DNA of 64,000 bases from Phyto melanocephala (lineage: Eukaryota > Arthropoda > Insecta > Diptera > Rhinophoridae): NCBI GenBank assembly GCA_941918925.1, contig OW799233.1, positions 248,001-312,000 of the forward strand. The letters run 5' to 3'. The stretch's first letter is position 1. Every line of letters starts with the position of its first letter. Both the position numbers and the translations under genes were made by a program. Shown piece after piece: positions 1 to 13,989 of this stretch. The notes under the pieces are model-generated. The model was not told where the DNA came from, made no database searches, and was given only the letters and a program-made list of their open reading frames with translations.

Positions 1-3000
1 CTCACACTTTAAAATTTAGTTCTGTTATATTTTATGTATGTAGATGTATCTGAGTAGTTGTGTGAATGTATAAATGTTTGTGTATTTATATGAATATGTG
101 TTTATATTTATACGTAAAAATAAATATGTAAATATGTGTTATGTTGTTTATATGTATGTAGGTAAAAATGGCTGAGTATAAGAATAAGTGTTGAATTAAG
201 TTACTGAATAACGTAAAGAAATGTGCATTAATTATTTTTATAAACAAAAACAGTTTAACACAAAAAAATGTAATTTAAAAGAAATATTATAATTATAACA
301 ATTTAAGTAGGAAAAAAACAATTCAGCCAGAAGCTAATTCGCTAAATTAAAAATAACAAAATTTATGTTTAAATTAAGTAGTTCAAATATAAGATGAGTA
401 AAGTTTTAATATGGTGTCGTGCATAGTTTAAAGATATGTTAGTTAAAAAAAATAAAAATTAACTAAGGATAAAGAAATAGATCCCAGAATTGTTTATTTA
501 TCCCTTATTATTCTTCCTCTTATTTATCCTTCCTCAAATATGTGTATATTAAACAAACTTACCAATTTTTTCCTAAATTTTTTTTTTGTTAGAAAAATTT
601 ATGCATTTTAAATTTTATCAGAGTTAATATATTTTTTTACGAATACATATATATATGCATTTGTTGAGAATCAGAGTTCGCACTCATCGCTTGTAGGCAA
701 TGTAGCTAATAAGTATTGGTATGCAGCATGCAGATATTACGCCTCACTTATCCACAGAAATAAAAAGATCTATTTGGTTTCTTATATGTATGAATATCAA
801 AACTTTTAATATTGTGAACTTTTGTAGGACTTTTGCATATGTCGATTTCTTTGTTTATTTTATTTACTGTAAACAAATTTTAAACCAACAGTGTTATCTT
901 CAAGTACATATAAATCATAAAAAATTAATTAAATCCAAAGATTAGTTCATTTAAAATTTGGAGATTAGCCTTTTTACCTTATCAAAATCTATTATCAACT
1001 TAAAAAATGTTGAGTGAGTTGTTCTTTTTTCTTGTACTCTTTTAGGAAGAGCTTTTTCCAATTTATTGCCTAATTTGCAATTAGATGCAAAGATGCAAAC
1101 AGCATCGACTTTAAATAGATTTTTATCTTTGCGGCAAAGTCATTAATGTGTAACTTTTACTGGGTTTAAAATAACTACTATTTGTCTTACTAAAACAAAT
1201 CCTGTATCATTTATTTGTAGTAATATTAAATCTTCTAATGCTTTTTTAAAAGGTACCTACATACATATTTCCAATTCACAAAACTTTTTTTAAAGTTCTT
1301 ATTACTTCTCCAGTAAGTAGTTTAATGTGAAAAGCGTTGTTTAAAACATCAATAATTGCCAGATGAATTTCATGTGCAAAAGATAATTGCTGCTTGGGTT
1401 TAACAAATTTTCCAATTTTCAGCATTGTAAAAGCTACGTTTTTCGTGAAGCCTACTATTTTACTAGACAGTTATACACAAAAATCACCTAACCCTTTCCA
1501 TAATATATATTACATAACTTATTATATAAATAAATTATGTTTAGAAAAAAATCTGGATTTTTATATCCCGAAGAAAATATAAATTTATTTTCATCACCGG
1601 TTTATGTTTATATATATTTTTTGTTAAATCACGTAAATTGTGATAAAAGTCGTTTTATATGTATTTTTGAATCAATAAAACTACGGTAAAATTTGGAAAT
1701 ATTTTCTGAAATAGGCATTATATTTTTATTCAATTTCTACCTTAAAAATTGTTTAAAATAAAAAAAAAATGTGTGTAAAAAAGTATTTTTGTCTCAATTT
1801 AAGCTCAAGTAGGCTGATATAACAGATATAGGTTGACAAAAATGTGATCATATTTTCTATCTTCGTTTAATAAATGCAACGGAAGTTGACAATTCTATTA
1901 CTTGTTCGAAGTTAATATGTGCAAAACGTTTATGTTTTGTTATATATTAATTTTGATACAGGGTTATTTATCTTAAGCCTCTTTACTAATATTTAAAAAA
2001 GAATATAACTAATATCAACATTTATTTATTTTTGCTTAAAAAAGTTGTATGAGTATTTAATTGTCTGAGTGTTAGTAATCCAAAAGTTTGGTATCATTCT
2101 TGTTTTTTAAGTATTATTAAATGTTATACCATACATACATACGTATTTCAGAGACCCAAAAATCTAACATACCTCCATAATTTTAATGTTTTAGAACAAT
2201 TTACTACATATTAAACCTTTAATATAACCACAAAACTTAAAAGTTTTACAACAATGTGGCCTACATACGTTTGAAAAATTATTTGCTTAAAAAAGTATAT
2301 AGTGAGAACGAGAGAGAAAAAATGAAAGTATAAAATGGAATGAATCTGCAATCTAAAAACTCACTAAAAACAAGAGGAACAAAAAATCTTATAAACAATT
2401 TAGGGTTCGTTGAGTGGCCAATATCATCAGGGCCAAAAACCCACAACAAAACATGAAATGGAAAAAAGGAAAACAAAAACATATTTAATTAAAGCTCAGC
2501 GCATATTAAAAACTTTTTTATGTTTTTTTATTAAGGAAATTTGTTGCAAAAGAGTAAATAGAAAAGGGAATTAAGTAAAAAAATGAAAAATGCCTTAAGC
2601 AAAGGTTAGATTTAAATAATGAATTTATGGATTAAAAAGATTAAAACACAGCAGTGTAGTACTCCAAACGAAAATCTGGCAAAAATTTGATTAATATTAA
2701 AACGTTACACAAGAAAAATTTAGTCTTGTATTTAACAAGTTAAACAAAAACAAACCTCAAGTACATTTTATCAAATTTTACGAAAACGTTAAAATGAACA
2801 CAAAAAAAAAAAGTAAGAGAAAAAAACAATAACAACACGAAATGTTTTAAAGTAATCAACACAGGAAGCCAGAGGAGTATTTTTACTAAAAAAACAAGAA
2901 TTTCTACAAAAGTATACGTATAACAACAGCAAAAAAGCATAACAAAGCTAAACAAAAAAGAGTTTTTAAAGAGGGAAGGAAATAAGTAGAGTTAGCCGGA

Positions 3001-5640
3001 AGCGGAAACCCGCAATTACCGCTCTTAAAAATACAAAAAATCTAAAAAAATATATAACAATTACAACAAATATAAATGCGTATGTATGTTGTTTATGTAT
3101 GCGTGCTTTTCAACACTTAGTATTTTACTCAAGACGAAATGATAATAGTTGGAAATGCCAAAGCACAAAGTCATATGTACATACATACATACATAAATAA
3201 ATAAACTTATTATGGTTTTTGTTGTTACTTTGTTTATCCATCTCTATCGAAATGAATTTCGTAAATATTAATTGAAAAAAGAAAAGATTATATTTAAAAA
3301 AGAAAAATATATAAATAATTTAAAAATTCATCTGGAAATTATTTTAGATTTAAAAGAATATCTTTGGATTTTTGGTATAACTCAGCTTAAGTCGAGATAA
3401 GAAAATTTTCAGGTTTCTTAATTATGAAGGTAAAAGCTTTACGACGTTTGTCTACACAGTTCAATATTTTCTTTTAAAACTTTAAGAAACAATAAGTAAA
3501 AACCAAAACAATAAAATTTATTTTATTTTTTCTCCTACTTCTTATTTATTTTTGTTTTAGTGAAAAGTTTTAAAATTTCATAAACATTCGAATAATTCGC
3601 AACCTGGTTTTAGTTCTAAGATAAGAGCAATCACAAAAAAAATTAACTTCATCCTTTTTTTTCTCTACTGAAATAGGTGAAAATTTAGAACAAGTTGTTT
3701 TGTTTAAAGTCTATCGATATGTATTTTATCTCAAAAGCGATCGGTTTTAAAATTAATTCCGCTCAACATCGAAACTAGTTATTGGGAAGATTACAATAAG
3801 GAGAGAACTTTATGTCTTCGGAAACGGAAAACGTTGATGGAATTCCATATTTTTCTTAGCGTGCATACGCAATGGCGAAATTCGCCTTCAGTCTCAAGGA
3901 AGTGCTTTAAAAATAATCAAAAGTAATAGTTAGGAATATTTAACTTCAGTTAAAAGATTCGCTTAATTCCCTTTGCAATATTTTATGATCTTTATGTGTA
4001 GCGCACACATCGTTAAATTTTATTTTATATTTTAATATTTGTTCATACATACATAAGTATTTATGTATGTATGTATATCATATCATAATTATACTAAAAA
4101 TTATTATATAAAAAAATCTTATTGTTTAATTGATTGTCCATCATCATCGTATTAATTTAAATTTATTGAAGCGATATTTTCCTGTTGCTCACTTTAAATA
4201 AAGTTGTAGAATTTTAAAAAATTTGCCCATTTTGTTTGTTTATTTAAATTTGTTGCACATTTACCAGCAAGTTTCGATTGTGAACTTTAGGCTTTTTAAA
4301 ATTTAACTTCTAAAACGCTGAACTTAGTTGACAGATAACCACACAGCCACTTGACTGAAAAGCGTTGAATTTCTTTTCTTCTTGGTCTAAAAGTACAAAA
4401 TTGCAATTGCAATTCTATTTCAAATAAAGTAGTACTGTGTGAGTGTTTTGGTATTTTCGAGTAGCAGCAAAAAAAAAAAAAAGTGTTAAAATGTTAAATT
4501 TAGTATTTTGTGTGTGTCTTTCTGCATTAAGTATGAATGGTGCATGCAAGTATATATTTGGTCTGTTTATTGCAAATGAGTTCATGGTAATAGTGGTTAA
4601 GGCTTAAAACCGAACCAGGCCATTTTATGCAAAAAAAAATAAACTTTTAACATAATTTTGCATAAATTTGTCGCTAAAATTCTTATTTAATGTCGTTGTT
4701 GTGTACACAGCTGCTATTTACATAATTTACATAAAGGTTTTAATACGAAAAATCGTTGCAGACACTTTTTCTACTAAACAAAGAAGCAATACGTGTATAA
4801 AAGAATGTTTAGTAGACTGAATGTATGTTAGTCATGTTATTCAGAGAAAAAGTATGATTTTGTTTTTTAATTTTGGAAAGAACAATTAATTTTTTTATAA
4901 ACATTTTAATCGTTAAATAAATTAAAGTTTGTTTAAGCATAATCAGGATGTGAGTTTGCCATTGCAAACTAAATGCAACTAAATGCTGTCCTCTATAATT
5001 ATTTAATGTATGTACGCAAGGAAAGAATAATTTTGGAGGTATTAGTTTCGTGTCGCTGATTAAAGCTAAGTATGAACGAACATCCTCTGTCGTGCTTTCT
5101 CAGTTCCAAGAACATATTTTATTGTATTAAATTGACGTTTCACAGTTGAAAAGAATAAACGTATTTAAAAGATAATTTTTTGTCTGCTGTCTGTTAAAAT
5201 AACTATACCTCAATTTAAATTGCGCATAGAGAGTACGAGTAGTAAGACTAGATTTCCTTCAGACACGTACGTTTTTATTTAACTGCAGTTTCATATTTGC
5301 TTCTTATACTTTGATTTAATATAGACTATTTGCTTTTTCGTATCATATCAAAGTTTGTTTTGTCTTATTTCTTTCAAGGTGTCACGAAAACTTTAGTATA
5401 AATTTAGTATTAACACCTTGAATTATATGTGTTTACGTATGTGTGTATGCTTGTGTTAGTCTGCTGAGGTTAAGTTAAAATAACTACAAACGGTCTTAGC
5501 AGCACGTACCGATTTGACGCATCAATTTGATACGCCTTTTATTGTTTTATTCAGGTTTGCTGTACTATTTTATATTTATTTAAAAAAAATCAATATTGGG
5601 TGTATAGCTTGAAAATGCTAAATTCACAACAGGCAGCGTA
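1..5640. other. A+T-rich intergenic DNA, no gene recognised
   Basis: Long A and T runs and short TACA/ATGT tracts, for example near 3180-3195 and 4045-4075. Short patches of more even composition at 1040-1140, 3760-3900 and 4320-4470 contain no frame I can assign. Small open frames here have insect non-coding composition. Confidence 0.6.
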
Positions 5641-5819
5641 TCTTTTTAACGCGTTTTGTTTTTTTATTTTAAAGGGTACATATTTATATGGTTTCGATAC
5701 GGTAGATAAACATCGCTCATGGTAGTCAAAAAAGTTCAAAGATTAAATATTGGAGACAAATTGGCAAACTCAAAAAGAGCATTTAAATTATATGGCAACT
5801 ACTTAAGCAGCACGATTCA

Positions 5820-6385
5820 TCCAAAAGTTTGGAAATTGGATACAATTCGAGTAGAAAAAATTATGTAAAGCCGGCCAACCAACTGAATCGACACAAAAGC
5901 CAAAATATCCATGATGCTAAGGTAATGCTCTGTTCTAGGTGGAATCAAAAGTGTCCCATCTTTTATAAGTTGCTAAAATCTGGCCACACTATCACGGGGA
6001 ATGTCTACTGAAGTCAATTCATTCAATTGAAGCGCGCATTGAAAACATTTCGGTAGACGCATTTTGGTGTTTACAAACATTACTTACAAATGTCAAGGAA
6101 GGCTGAATGAATGGTATGAATGATTTTAGTGTCTTCATATGGCATCATGTTAGTTTATTGCTTCAAATGAGTTTGCACATATCAATACATATTTTAATTG
6201 TTGTTTATTAAAGGCAATCAATAAATATACGAAAGCAACGAATATACGAATAGGCAGAAAACGTGAATGATTTCATTCTGTACTTCAGTAGAATCCCTAT
6301 GTTGCCAGAAAAATGGAAAAAGGCCATACTAAACGGTAGCCAATACTTAATACAATACTTAACAAATTGTATAAAACCAAGGCAA
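5820..6385 (+). pseudogene. Broken mariner-family transposase
   Basis: The frame from 5829 contains KPANQLNRHKSQNIHDAKVM then LCSRWNQKCPIFYKLLKSGH and TITGNVY. This matches the mariner block around KPNIHGSKVMLC, YYELLKP and ETITGDRY that surrounds the second catalytic aspartate. After stops and frameshifts, the frame from 6263 contains IPMLPEKWKKAILNGSQYL, the conserved mariner C-terminus. The part between, including the third catalytic aspartate, is too decayed to align. Upstream, another frame (TIHPKVWKLDTIRVE) resembles the linker before this block. The copy is dead. No terminal inverted repeats could be placed. Confidence 0.8.
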
Positions 6386-7838
6386 ATTCAATCAGGTGAT
6401 CTCTTCCCTACAAAAACAATAAACTACATGAATTTGGTTTTTGTATTTTTTAACCCATTTGTGAAAAATTTTCTGACTAAACAACAAACACACGTTTGTT
6501 TACATGTTTTTTAAAGAAAATTATACAAGTCACACTAAACTTGATGAATTTTAATGTTTTTTTTTTTCAAAACTATATATAGGTACATATATTTATATAT
6601 TTTGATCATCATTACGTACACGAAATAAAGTTCCACTACTTTTACAATTTGTTAGTCTTTTAACTAAAACATAATTTTTTTTTAATTTTTGAACAATTAC
6701 AAAATACATATACATACATATTTATTTTGAATTCAATCTGATTTTATCCAGAGAAATCAAATTTTTTCACATTTTAAACATTTATAACAATTTTTCGGCA
6801 AACGAATGTAAGCAAACATAAAAACAAATTTTGACATTTTGTTCTTAAATTTCGTTCACAGCTGATGAACAGCTGGGCTACTAAAGAGTTCACTTAATAT
6901 GAATTCGCCTTGTATAAAAGTTAAAAAAAAAAAAAATACCTGTAAAAAATGCCGACTTTTTAATTTTAATTATTTAAATTCAAGGGCGTCAAACATTTTT
7001 CTGTATGTACAAAAAGCACAATATTTTTCTAATTTTTAAAGAGTAATTACTTTAAAATATTAATACATATTTACGTACATAGGGATGCTAAACGGAATTG
7101 ATTTTGCGAATCACGGGATTTGGGATTTTAAAATTTTAAACAAACTAACACACTTAAATAAAAAAAAATCATAAAACTGAATAAAGTTATTCATATACAT
7201 ATTTAAATTGATTTTTTATTTATCGGATTTTTCGGTTTAAACTAATATTTAAATTTAAATTCAGGCTTAAGTTTATATTAACATGCTTATTGTAACAAAG
7301 ATTTTTTTTAATTGTGATAAATGAAGGAATAATATGAAAAATTATATTTTTACCGACACTAGCCGAGTGAAATGCATTTTCGAAACCAGCTACGATTTCA
7401 TCATCAGCACTCTTTGATCGGTGGTTACATGTTAGATGTAAACATCATCTATTTTACTCTTGGGATTTAAGTTAATTAAATTCGGTATCCACTTTAGTGT
7501 TTCTTTTTCTTTTGTTTGTTATTAACTTTCATATTTATCACTATTTCTGTTTAAATTTTAATTCAGGCTTGAGCTTATATTAATATTATTACTGTAACCA
7601 AGAATTTTTTAATTAATTTAATTTTCAATAAAAAGTCAAACAATTACTATAAATAACAGTTAAAGAATAAAAACTAAAGAATTATTATGGAAAAGGAAAA
7701 CAGAATAACTGATTTTACCGGTAAATTGAGGTAAAGTTTTGTACTCGTACTTTCTTTTATTTAATCAATATACACGTTAACAATATACTCATATTAGTAT
7801 TATAATTACTAATAAATTTTTATTTATTTCTTATCAAA
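6386..7838. other. A+T-rich intergenic DNA
   Basis: Homopolymer-rich sequence between the mariner relic and the pogo relic. A small motif (TTCAGGCTTaAGcTTATATTAA) occurs near 7260-7282 and again near 7561-7583, so part of this may be a decayed duplicated repeat. Confidence 0.45.
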
Positions 7839-8150
7839 TTACACATTAAAAAAATCATTTAATGTGGTTTGTTTCTTCTTCTAAACCTGTATACTTTCTG
7901 CAAAAAGCTTCTCTTTGACACTGTAAATTTGGATTTTATCTTGTTCTGTAATGTTCGAAGATGCAGGATTTTCCGAAAAGTTAAGCAGAGTGCTGGATGA
8001 TTTTATAACATCTTGCAGTGATGTTTCTGTAACAATTATTGATCAGAATCAAACGAGCTTATTTCGGTATCAGGTTCAACATAGTAATTTTTATCACAGT
8101 TAAGCCAAGTTTCTACATCCTCAATGCTCAAGTTGTCCGCTATATTTACT
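7839..8150 (-). pseudogene. C-terminal remnant of a pogo/Tigger-family transposase
   Basis: On the minus strand, one frame reads NLSIEDVETWLNCDKNYYVE. This is like the segment after the catalytic core of pogo/Tigger/jerky proteins, where acidic 'D(V/I)E.WL..D' stretches are common. A +1 frameshift leads into TSLQDVIKSSSTLLNFSENP, then an in-frame TAG, then KKKQTTLNDFFNV and a stop at 7839. QTTLNDFF fits the PCNA-interacting (PIP) box Q-x-x-hydrophobic-x-x-aromatic-aromatic, which is known at the C-terminus of pogo-type transposases. The DNA-binding and catalytic domains are missing. Confidence 0.65.
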
Positions 8151-8214
8151 ATTTTTCAATCCCGGATAATTGAGGTAATAACGGGTAATCGATTGAAATA
8201 AAAAATCTTTCTTT

Positions 8215-8279
8215 CGTTATAGATCCCTGATAATTGATATTCCTGGTTAATTGAATCACGGATAATCGATGCTCAACTG
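8215..8279. repeat. Probable terminal repeat of the pogo-like element
   Basis: The minus strand begins CAGTTGAGCATCGATTATCC immediately after a TA dinucleotide (8280-8281). pogo/Tigger elements begin with CAG-type terminal repeats and duplicate TA. This end lies just outside the transposase remnant on its 5' side, implying that the 5' two thirds were deleted. The opposite end, expected left of 7830, was not found. Confidence 0.45.
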
Positions 8280-8281
8280 TA

Positions 8282-9119
8282 TATATGTATATGAGATATT
8301 CATTTTAAAAATGGCGTAAGTCCAGTCACATATATGAGGAGATATTTTATAGCTTGAATTCATTCGAAATATTTAAAAAATGGTATAAAGTTGCCTTTAT
8401 ATTTTGTCACCTTTAGCATGTAAGAGTACAGAGTATGATACACTTTATAAATATTACTTCAAATGCCCTTAAATCATTTTAAAAATGAAGAGCTCAAATA
8501 TGTGTATAAATATAAAACAAAATTAACTATATTTTCTTAAAAATTTTCTTTAGAAAAATTACGGCATGTAAAATTTTATCAGATAGTTTCGATTTAATTT
8601 TGTTAACAAAATTGTTGTTACATATACATATACATATAAGTATATATAAGCAGCTGTTGAAAAAACAGCGTGCCTACTTAATTTCCTATCCAATATTCGT
8701 GAGGACAACAAGGATTCTAATACCTTTTAATTTATAAATTAAAGATTTTACTCACCAATTATTTCTACAAATATTAGACAAAGATTTTACTCAATAATTA
8801 TTATTACAAATATTACACAAGAATTTTATACAACAATAGTTAAAGAACCACGAACTGATAAGTAACCAAGACTGACTAATCACTGCCAAAGTTGTTAGCT
8901 GGCCAACTGTGATCACGTTGCAACTGCATGCGCGAATATTCAAAACACCAACACCCGCGAATATGCAGATGCTCGCACAGCAGAAGTGTTTTCCCATGCT
9001 ATCTGACATCCTGCATACAGGTATCTGCTGGATACGCGTGTGAACGTTATAAAGTTATTTTATGCTGACACCGCCGAATGCAACTTGCTGGCAGCGTCGA
9101 CGGTGTTGTTAACTTTATA

Positions 9120-9193
<74 letters not shown>

Positions 9194-12100
9194 TGTGTTA
9201 TTTATATATTATAGCGGGTTTCTTTTATATCTTATGCTTTTAACGTAAATAATTTTTTTCTTAAGTTTCACGTTTAAGTAAGTTTAATATAATTTAACTA
9301 TTACTATTACCTTTCGTATTATTTATCTAATAATAAAGGAGGAATAGTAAAATAAAAATGTCTAATGCGTTTTAATTTGTGTGTCTAAAAAAATTTTGAC
9401 CTGGCTGCAGTAACGAATTAAATTAAGCATAAGCATAAAGTGATTTTACAAAGATGAGCGCCATAATGTTATTTAAATTGTGCAGGTAATTTAAGATACA
9501 ATTTTTAAAAATCGCTGCTGTTAATGACCTGTTGAACTTTTAACAAAACGCCCAATAATAGTGGTTATAGCGGCTTCGTTTGTTTAAATTAGTTATGTAT
9601 GTGTAATAAAAACTACCAAAACAGAAAAAAAATATTGCTTAACATTTTTTAATTAATAAAATAATTGGGTTTTTTTTCATTTTAGCTAAATTAATATTTA
9701 GTTCATGGTGTAATAATATACCTTTAATATGCCCAGATTTAACGAATGTTTACTTCATCTCTCTTTACATATGTATATAATACGAGTAATAAAAGGATGG
9801 TCTCCATTTGTGTGAAACCGTACTACGTAGTACAAATTGCTGTTATGAAAAACCATTGGCAAAACAGATTTTTTCAAACATTTTATTTTTGATTTTAAGC
9901 TTCATACATACATATGCTTTAATTGTTGTATTCAAATATAAAATAATTTTTATAATTTCGATTTTTCGACAAAAATTATTCGAATTATGTATGTATTTCT
10001 TACTCGATATACATACTTATATGTAGTATATATATCCTTACTTAAATTCGCTCGAATAATTGTTCGTTAAAAGTTTTTAATTAATTAAAAATCATCATTT
10101 AAAGATTTATCTTATGACCGTCTGGATGAACATAATAAAGATAAATGATTTTTTTGTGATAGAATTGAAAGAGTTCTTTAGTAAATAAGATATAATTATT
10201 TTGAAAAATTTTAATCGATGCTTGCAGCGACTAGGAAAACATAATACATACGTAATTCTTGTTTTGATCATGGGTGTATTTAATATCCTTCGGCTTGTAT
10301 CTTATTTATTTATTTTCGTTAGAAGATCTTAGTTTTTTTCTTTTATTTTGATTTTGTTGTTGTTATTTTTGCTTCCTTAACTATTTGCTGTTTATTTGTT
10401 ATTGTTGTAGGATTATTCTATTGATTTTCCTTACACTCTTTAAGTTATTATTGGCTTATTTGTTAAACAATTTTCTAAAGTAATGTTGAATGCTTATATG
10501 GACAATTAAGGAAACGAAAATATTGCTTAGATTTGTGAAATTATTTTAAATTCCATTCGGCACGAAAGACTATAATAAAGTTTTTTTTATATATATTTTG
10601 TATAAGAGTATTAGTGAATGAGATAAGTTTTTGTATGCAAAAAATTTGCTGATTCTTTAATATTTTGAAGGCAAATATTTGGTTCTAGCCGCAAAGTGGT
10701 TCCTTTGGAAGAAAAATCGGTAGTACCATCATCGGATTTTAGGACCCTCCACAGGCATATAACTTTTGCAAATGTGACACGATTTAAATGCTTTTTTACT
10801 CGTGATAATTTTCAATAAAAGACAGAGAAAAATCATACTTAAAATACCAGGATATATCTTGTAGTTTTTAAGTAAATCAAGTTCAAAATTATTTTTTTAT
10901 GAATTTTTTCCATTTTCTTCTTTCGAAAATATTAAAAACCACCAGAGATTTAGTGGAATGTATTATGTTTGCATTAAAATTGCATACCTATTGTATCATT
11001 GTAAAGGTAAATACTGATTTGAAAAAACTACTAAAAAAAATAAGAAATATTTTTTGGTTGTTTCTAAATTGGGTTTAAAAATTCAACACCTTTGCAGAAC
11101 TTTAAGAAAATATCATTAAACAATTAAAAACTCAATTACTAGTATATTGTTTTTCTTTGTAACAAGAACTGTTCCTCAAAAATGGTTTTGTGTACACATT
11201 TATGTGTAGAATGTCTCTGAAAAATTACATAATAATAAAAACAAATTCGTTCATAATTAAAATAAAAAAAAAAAAAAAAAAAATCGACGGTACAAATCCA
11301 AAAATTTAAAATTATATCTGAAATAATTTTCAGAGTATTTTCTTTAAGGATCAATTTTAAAATATATAAGTTTACTGACCAAATCTCAAGAAATATTGAG
11401 AGGAATGGTAACCTTTTGCTTAACTGTTTAAGCTACAAAAAGGAAATTATTTTTTTGATATACTTAAAAACTATGGTCTATCGCAGGGTATACATGAAAA
11501 GGTTTCTTTCGAAATTTCATAGTTTTTTAAAATTTCTCTTTTCCTCATTGTTTCCAATTGTCAGACTTTATGTATTATAAAAATACTTTTTACTATTGTC
11601 TCCGAAATTCAATAGCTTCATATAACCACACCATGGCTTAAGTTTTAAAAATTTTAAATGTGTTTGAAATCTATTTTAAGAAAATTTTGTTTAAAAAAAT
11701 AAATACAAATTAAAGTGAAATGAATTTGAACATTTACAGAAAATGCAAGTTTCGAATCGTTTTTTTTGAAGACCAAAATTTCCAACTTTAATGAATTGTG
11801 CAGGTGCCGTGTGCTGACGCAGGCTATCTCAAAATACACTGAGTGAGTAGATTTTGTCCTCCGCTACAAGGAATCCTTTCTGCAATTAATATGCGCTAAT
11901 TTCATCCTTTTAGAAATAGATAAAAAAAGGCTTCTCCTTTCTCACCGCTGATAAAGGTAGCAGCAAGTAAGGGAGAAAATTAAAAAAAAAAAAACACTGA
12001 AATAAACAAGTTTTCTTTTTTCCACAGCTGAAATAATTAGTAGTACAGAGGACATTCTGTGTTGTGTGTTGTGATTTAATTCATGTGTCTCATCATGTCA

Positions 12101-12939
12101 ATCAATTCAGATGTTTGTTCGTTTGATTAAATGATGATTATTTTGATGAAATATAAAATATAAAGACAAAAGCGCCGGTTCTGATCAGCAACAAGTATTG
12201 TGTTGTTAAAAAAAATACATAAGGGAAAAATGAGCTTGAAGTGCTGATGATACAGAGTTCACTTAGAAGCAAATGCAAAATAATTGCTTAAAAAAATGAT
12301 TTCTTTTTATACTTTTCTTTGTTTTTTATTACTATATTAAATATATTTAAAGATAAAAATATGTATCTATTAATAAGTTATTAACTTAAAGAATTTTTGA
12401 AGAATAAGTGCAAAAATAATAAGCTGTCAATAGATTTTATACCAAGTCGATTTCATTTCTCAGCTATTACGTTTTCAGAATTTTTTTTCTAGGAGAAAAG
12501 CCTGGTCATTTTCCACTTTTTCTATTCCGTGATTAAGTGTTTTCTTGCATGTGAGTATTAAAATAGTAATATTTTAACTAACTTCTCTCTTTAATTTTAT
12601 AGAACGTAAACACTAGATTGTAAAAAATTTGAATAAAACATGTTCGATCACTAGACTTACAACTAAGTAAGCGATGAGTTCTTAAATATGATACTGATTT
12701 TATACACCATTGAGTTTTGTTGCAGGATTAAATTAAACAAAAATTTTAATGATGATTTATGGTAAAACATGTTCATGTACATGTACTTAAATCAAGCGTT
12801 TTCCACTATAATGCTGATTTGAGTCATCGTTGATTCGTTTTACATGACTAAAAGTGAATAACAAATTTAATGTATGATTAAATTAAGAAAAGGGTTATTT
12901 TTGCTGTTGTCTGGTGTACACATATTTTACTTTTTTTAA
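8282..12939. other. A+T-rich intergenic DNA with one GC-richer patch
   Basis: The 8880-9115 part is clearly richer in G and C and contains inverted pairs: GTTATAAAGTT at about 9047 with AACTTTATAA at about 9110, and ACACCG with CGGTGT inside them. It may be an old mobile-element end but shows no coding. The rest is poly(A/T)-rich. I see no gene. Confidence 0.5.
9117..9193. repeat. (TTA)n microsatellite
   Basis: About 25 uninterrupted TTA/TAT units, directly after the GC-richer patch. Confidence 0.95.
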
Positions 12940-13555
12940 CCCTCCGTTATGCACATGTATCTGGCCAGACATTTTACGAATTTAACTGTGATTTAACTAT
13001 ATTTCTAATTTGGCTAGGGGTTTAAGTCTCCAGGTACCCTCTACAAATGTTGCAAGCTCTCGTATTATGAAAAAACGCAAACAAATTTATTTGGATTTTT
13101 TATCTACACATCACATACGTAGCACATGAGTCTGGACAGATACACACATATTTTCTATGAAGAATAGTGTAGTTGATTTGCATTTTTTATTTTTCTTAGC
13201 GTTTGTTTACTCAAATCAACTAAAACTGCACTTTATATGTACTATGCATGGTTGTCGCTGGGAAAGGGGCCCAGATAATTATTTGTTTGAAATTAAGTAC
13301 AAAAATAAAATTTTTCTTGTTTTTTTTTCTCATTAAATTTTTTTACCATGTGTTAAAAAAATAAAAAAATTATATTTGGCTGGCGTGATAACAATAAAAC
13401 AATGTAATATTATCACTAAAATAGCATATTTTTTATATACATAGGTTACCAAAACTTTAAATAAATAAAAAAATAAATGTATAGAAACACATAGTGTGTC
13501 TGGCCAGACACATGTGCTACGTATGTGACTATCGGAACATGTGCATAACGAATGG
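12940..13555. mobile_element. piggyBac-type MITE flanked by TTAA
   Basis: The left end CCCTCCGTTATGCACATGT follows TTAA at 12936-12939. The right end, read on the minus strand, is CCATTCGTTATGCACATGT next to TTAA at 13556-13559. The terminal repeats are thus about 19 bp with three mismatches, and the TTAA target duplication is the hallmark of piggyBac elements. Inside, a subterminal motif (CACATACGTAGCACATG followed by GTCTGGmCAGA) occurs at about 13106-13137 and inverted at about 13495-13530. The palindrome TCTGGCCAGA occurs near both ends (about 12960 and 13499). At 616 bp with no open frame, it is non-autonomous. Confidence 0.8.
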
Positions 13556-13805
13556 TTAATGTGTTACTTATACGTATGATCAATACGTACAATATTACGA
13601 TGGCGAAAAATATTAATTATACGTACGCGTAATTCTTCAAATACCATCCGGCAAAATATTTAACTAGTTACGTTTAAAACTAGTCGTAACGAGATTGTAG
13701 CAAAAGTGATAAATCTCACACGCATTGAAGAAAAATGAACAAACTGACCAACTAAAGAGTACTTTGTTTTTCAAACATAAACCTTATTAATTTTTTATTT
13801 AATAT

Positions 13806-13985
13806 AATAATGTGTTGGTGAAGTGGATAGAGCGTGAAATTTCAAAATTAAAATATCATGGTTTAAATCCCGGCATAGACAAAAATTTGATAGCGCTTGA
13901 TGCTCAAATTGCTATGTAAAATGTATATTAAATTTTTTTCATTGTGTGTGTGGTGGATACACTCGCTGACCACTCTCTTTAAATA
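13806..13985 (+). repeat. tRNA-like SINE candidate
   Basis: AGTGGATAGAGCG (13822-13834) resembles a Pol III A box and GGTTTAAATCC (13860-13870) a B box, at tRNA-like spacing. The downstream non-tRNA part ends around GGATACACTCGCTGACCACT. The stems no longer pair well, so this is a retroposon or tRNA relic, not a working tRNA. A related pattern lies at 39135-39240. Confidence 0.45.
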
Positions 13986-13989
13986 ACTA

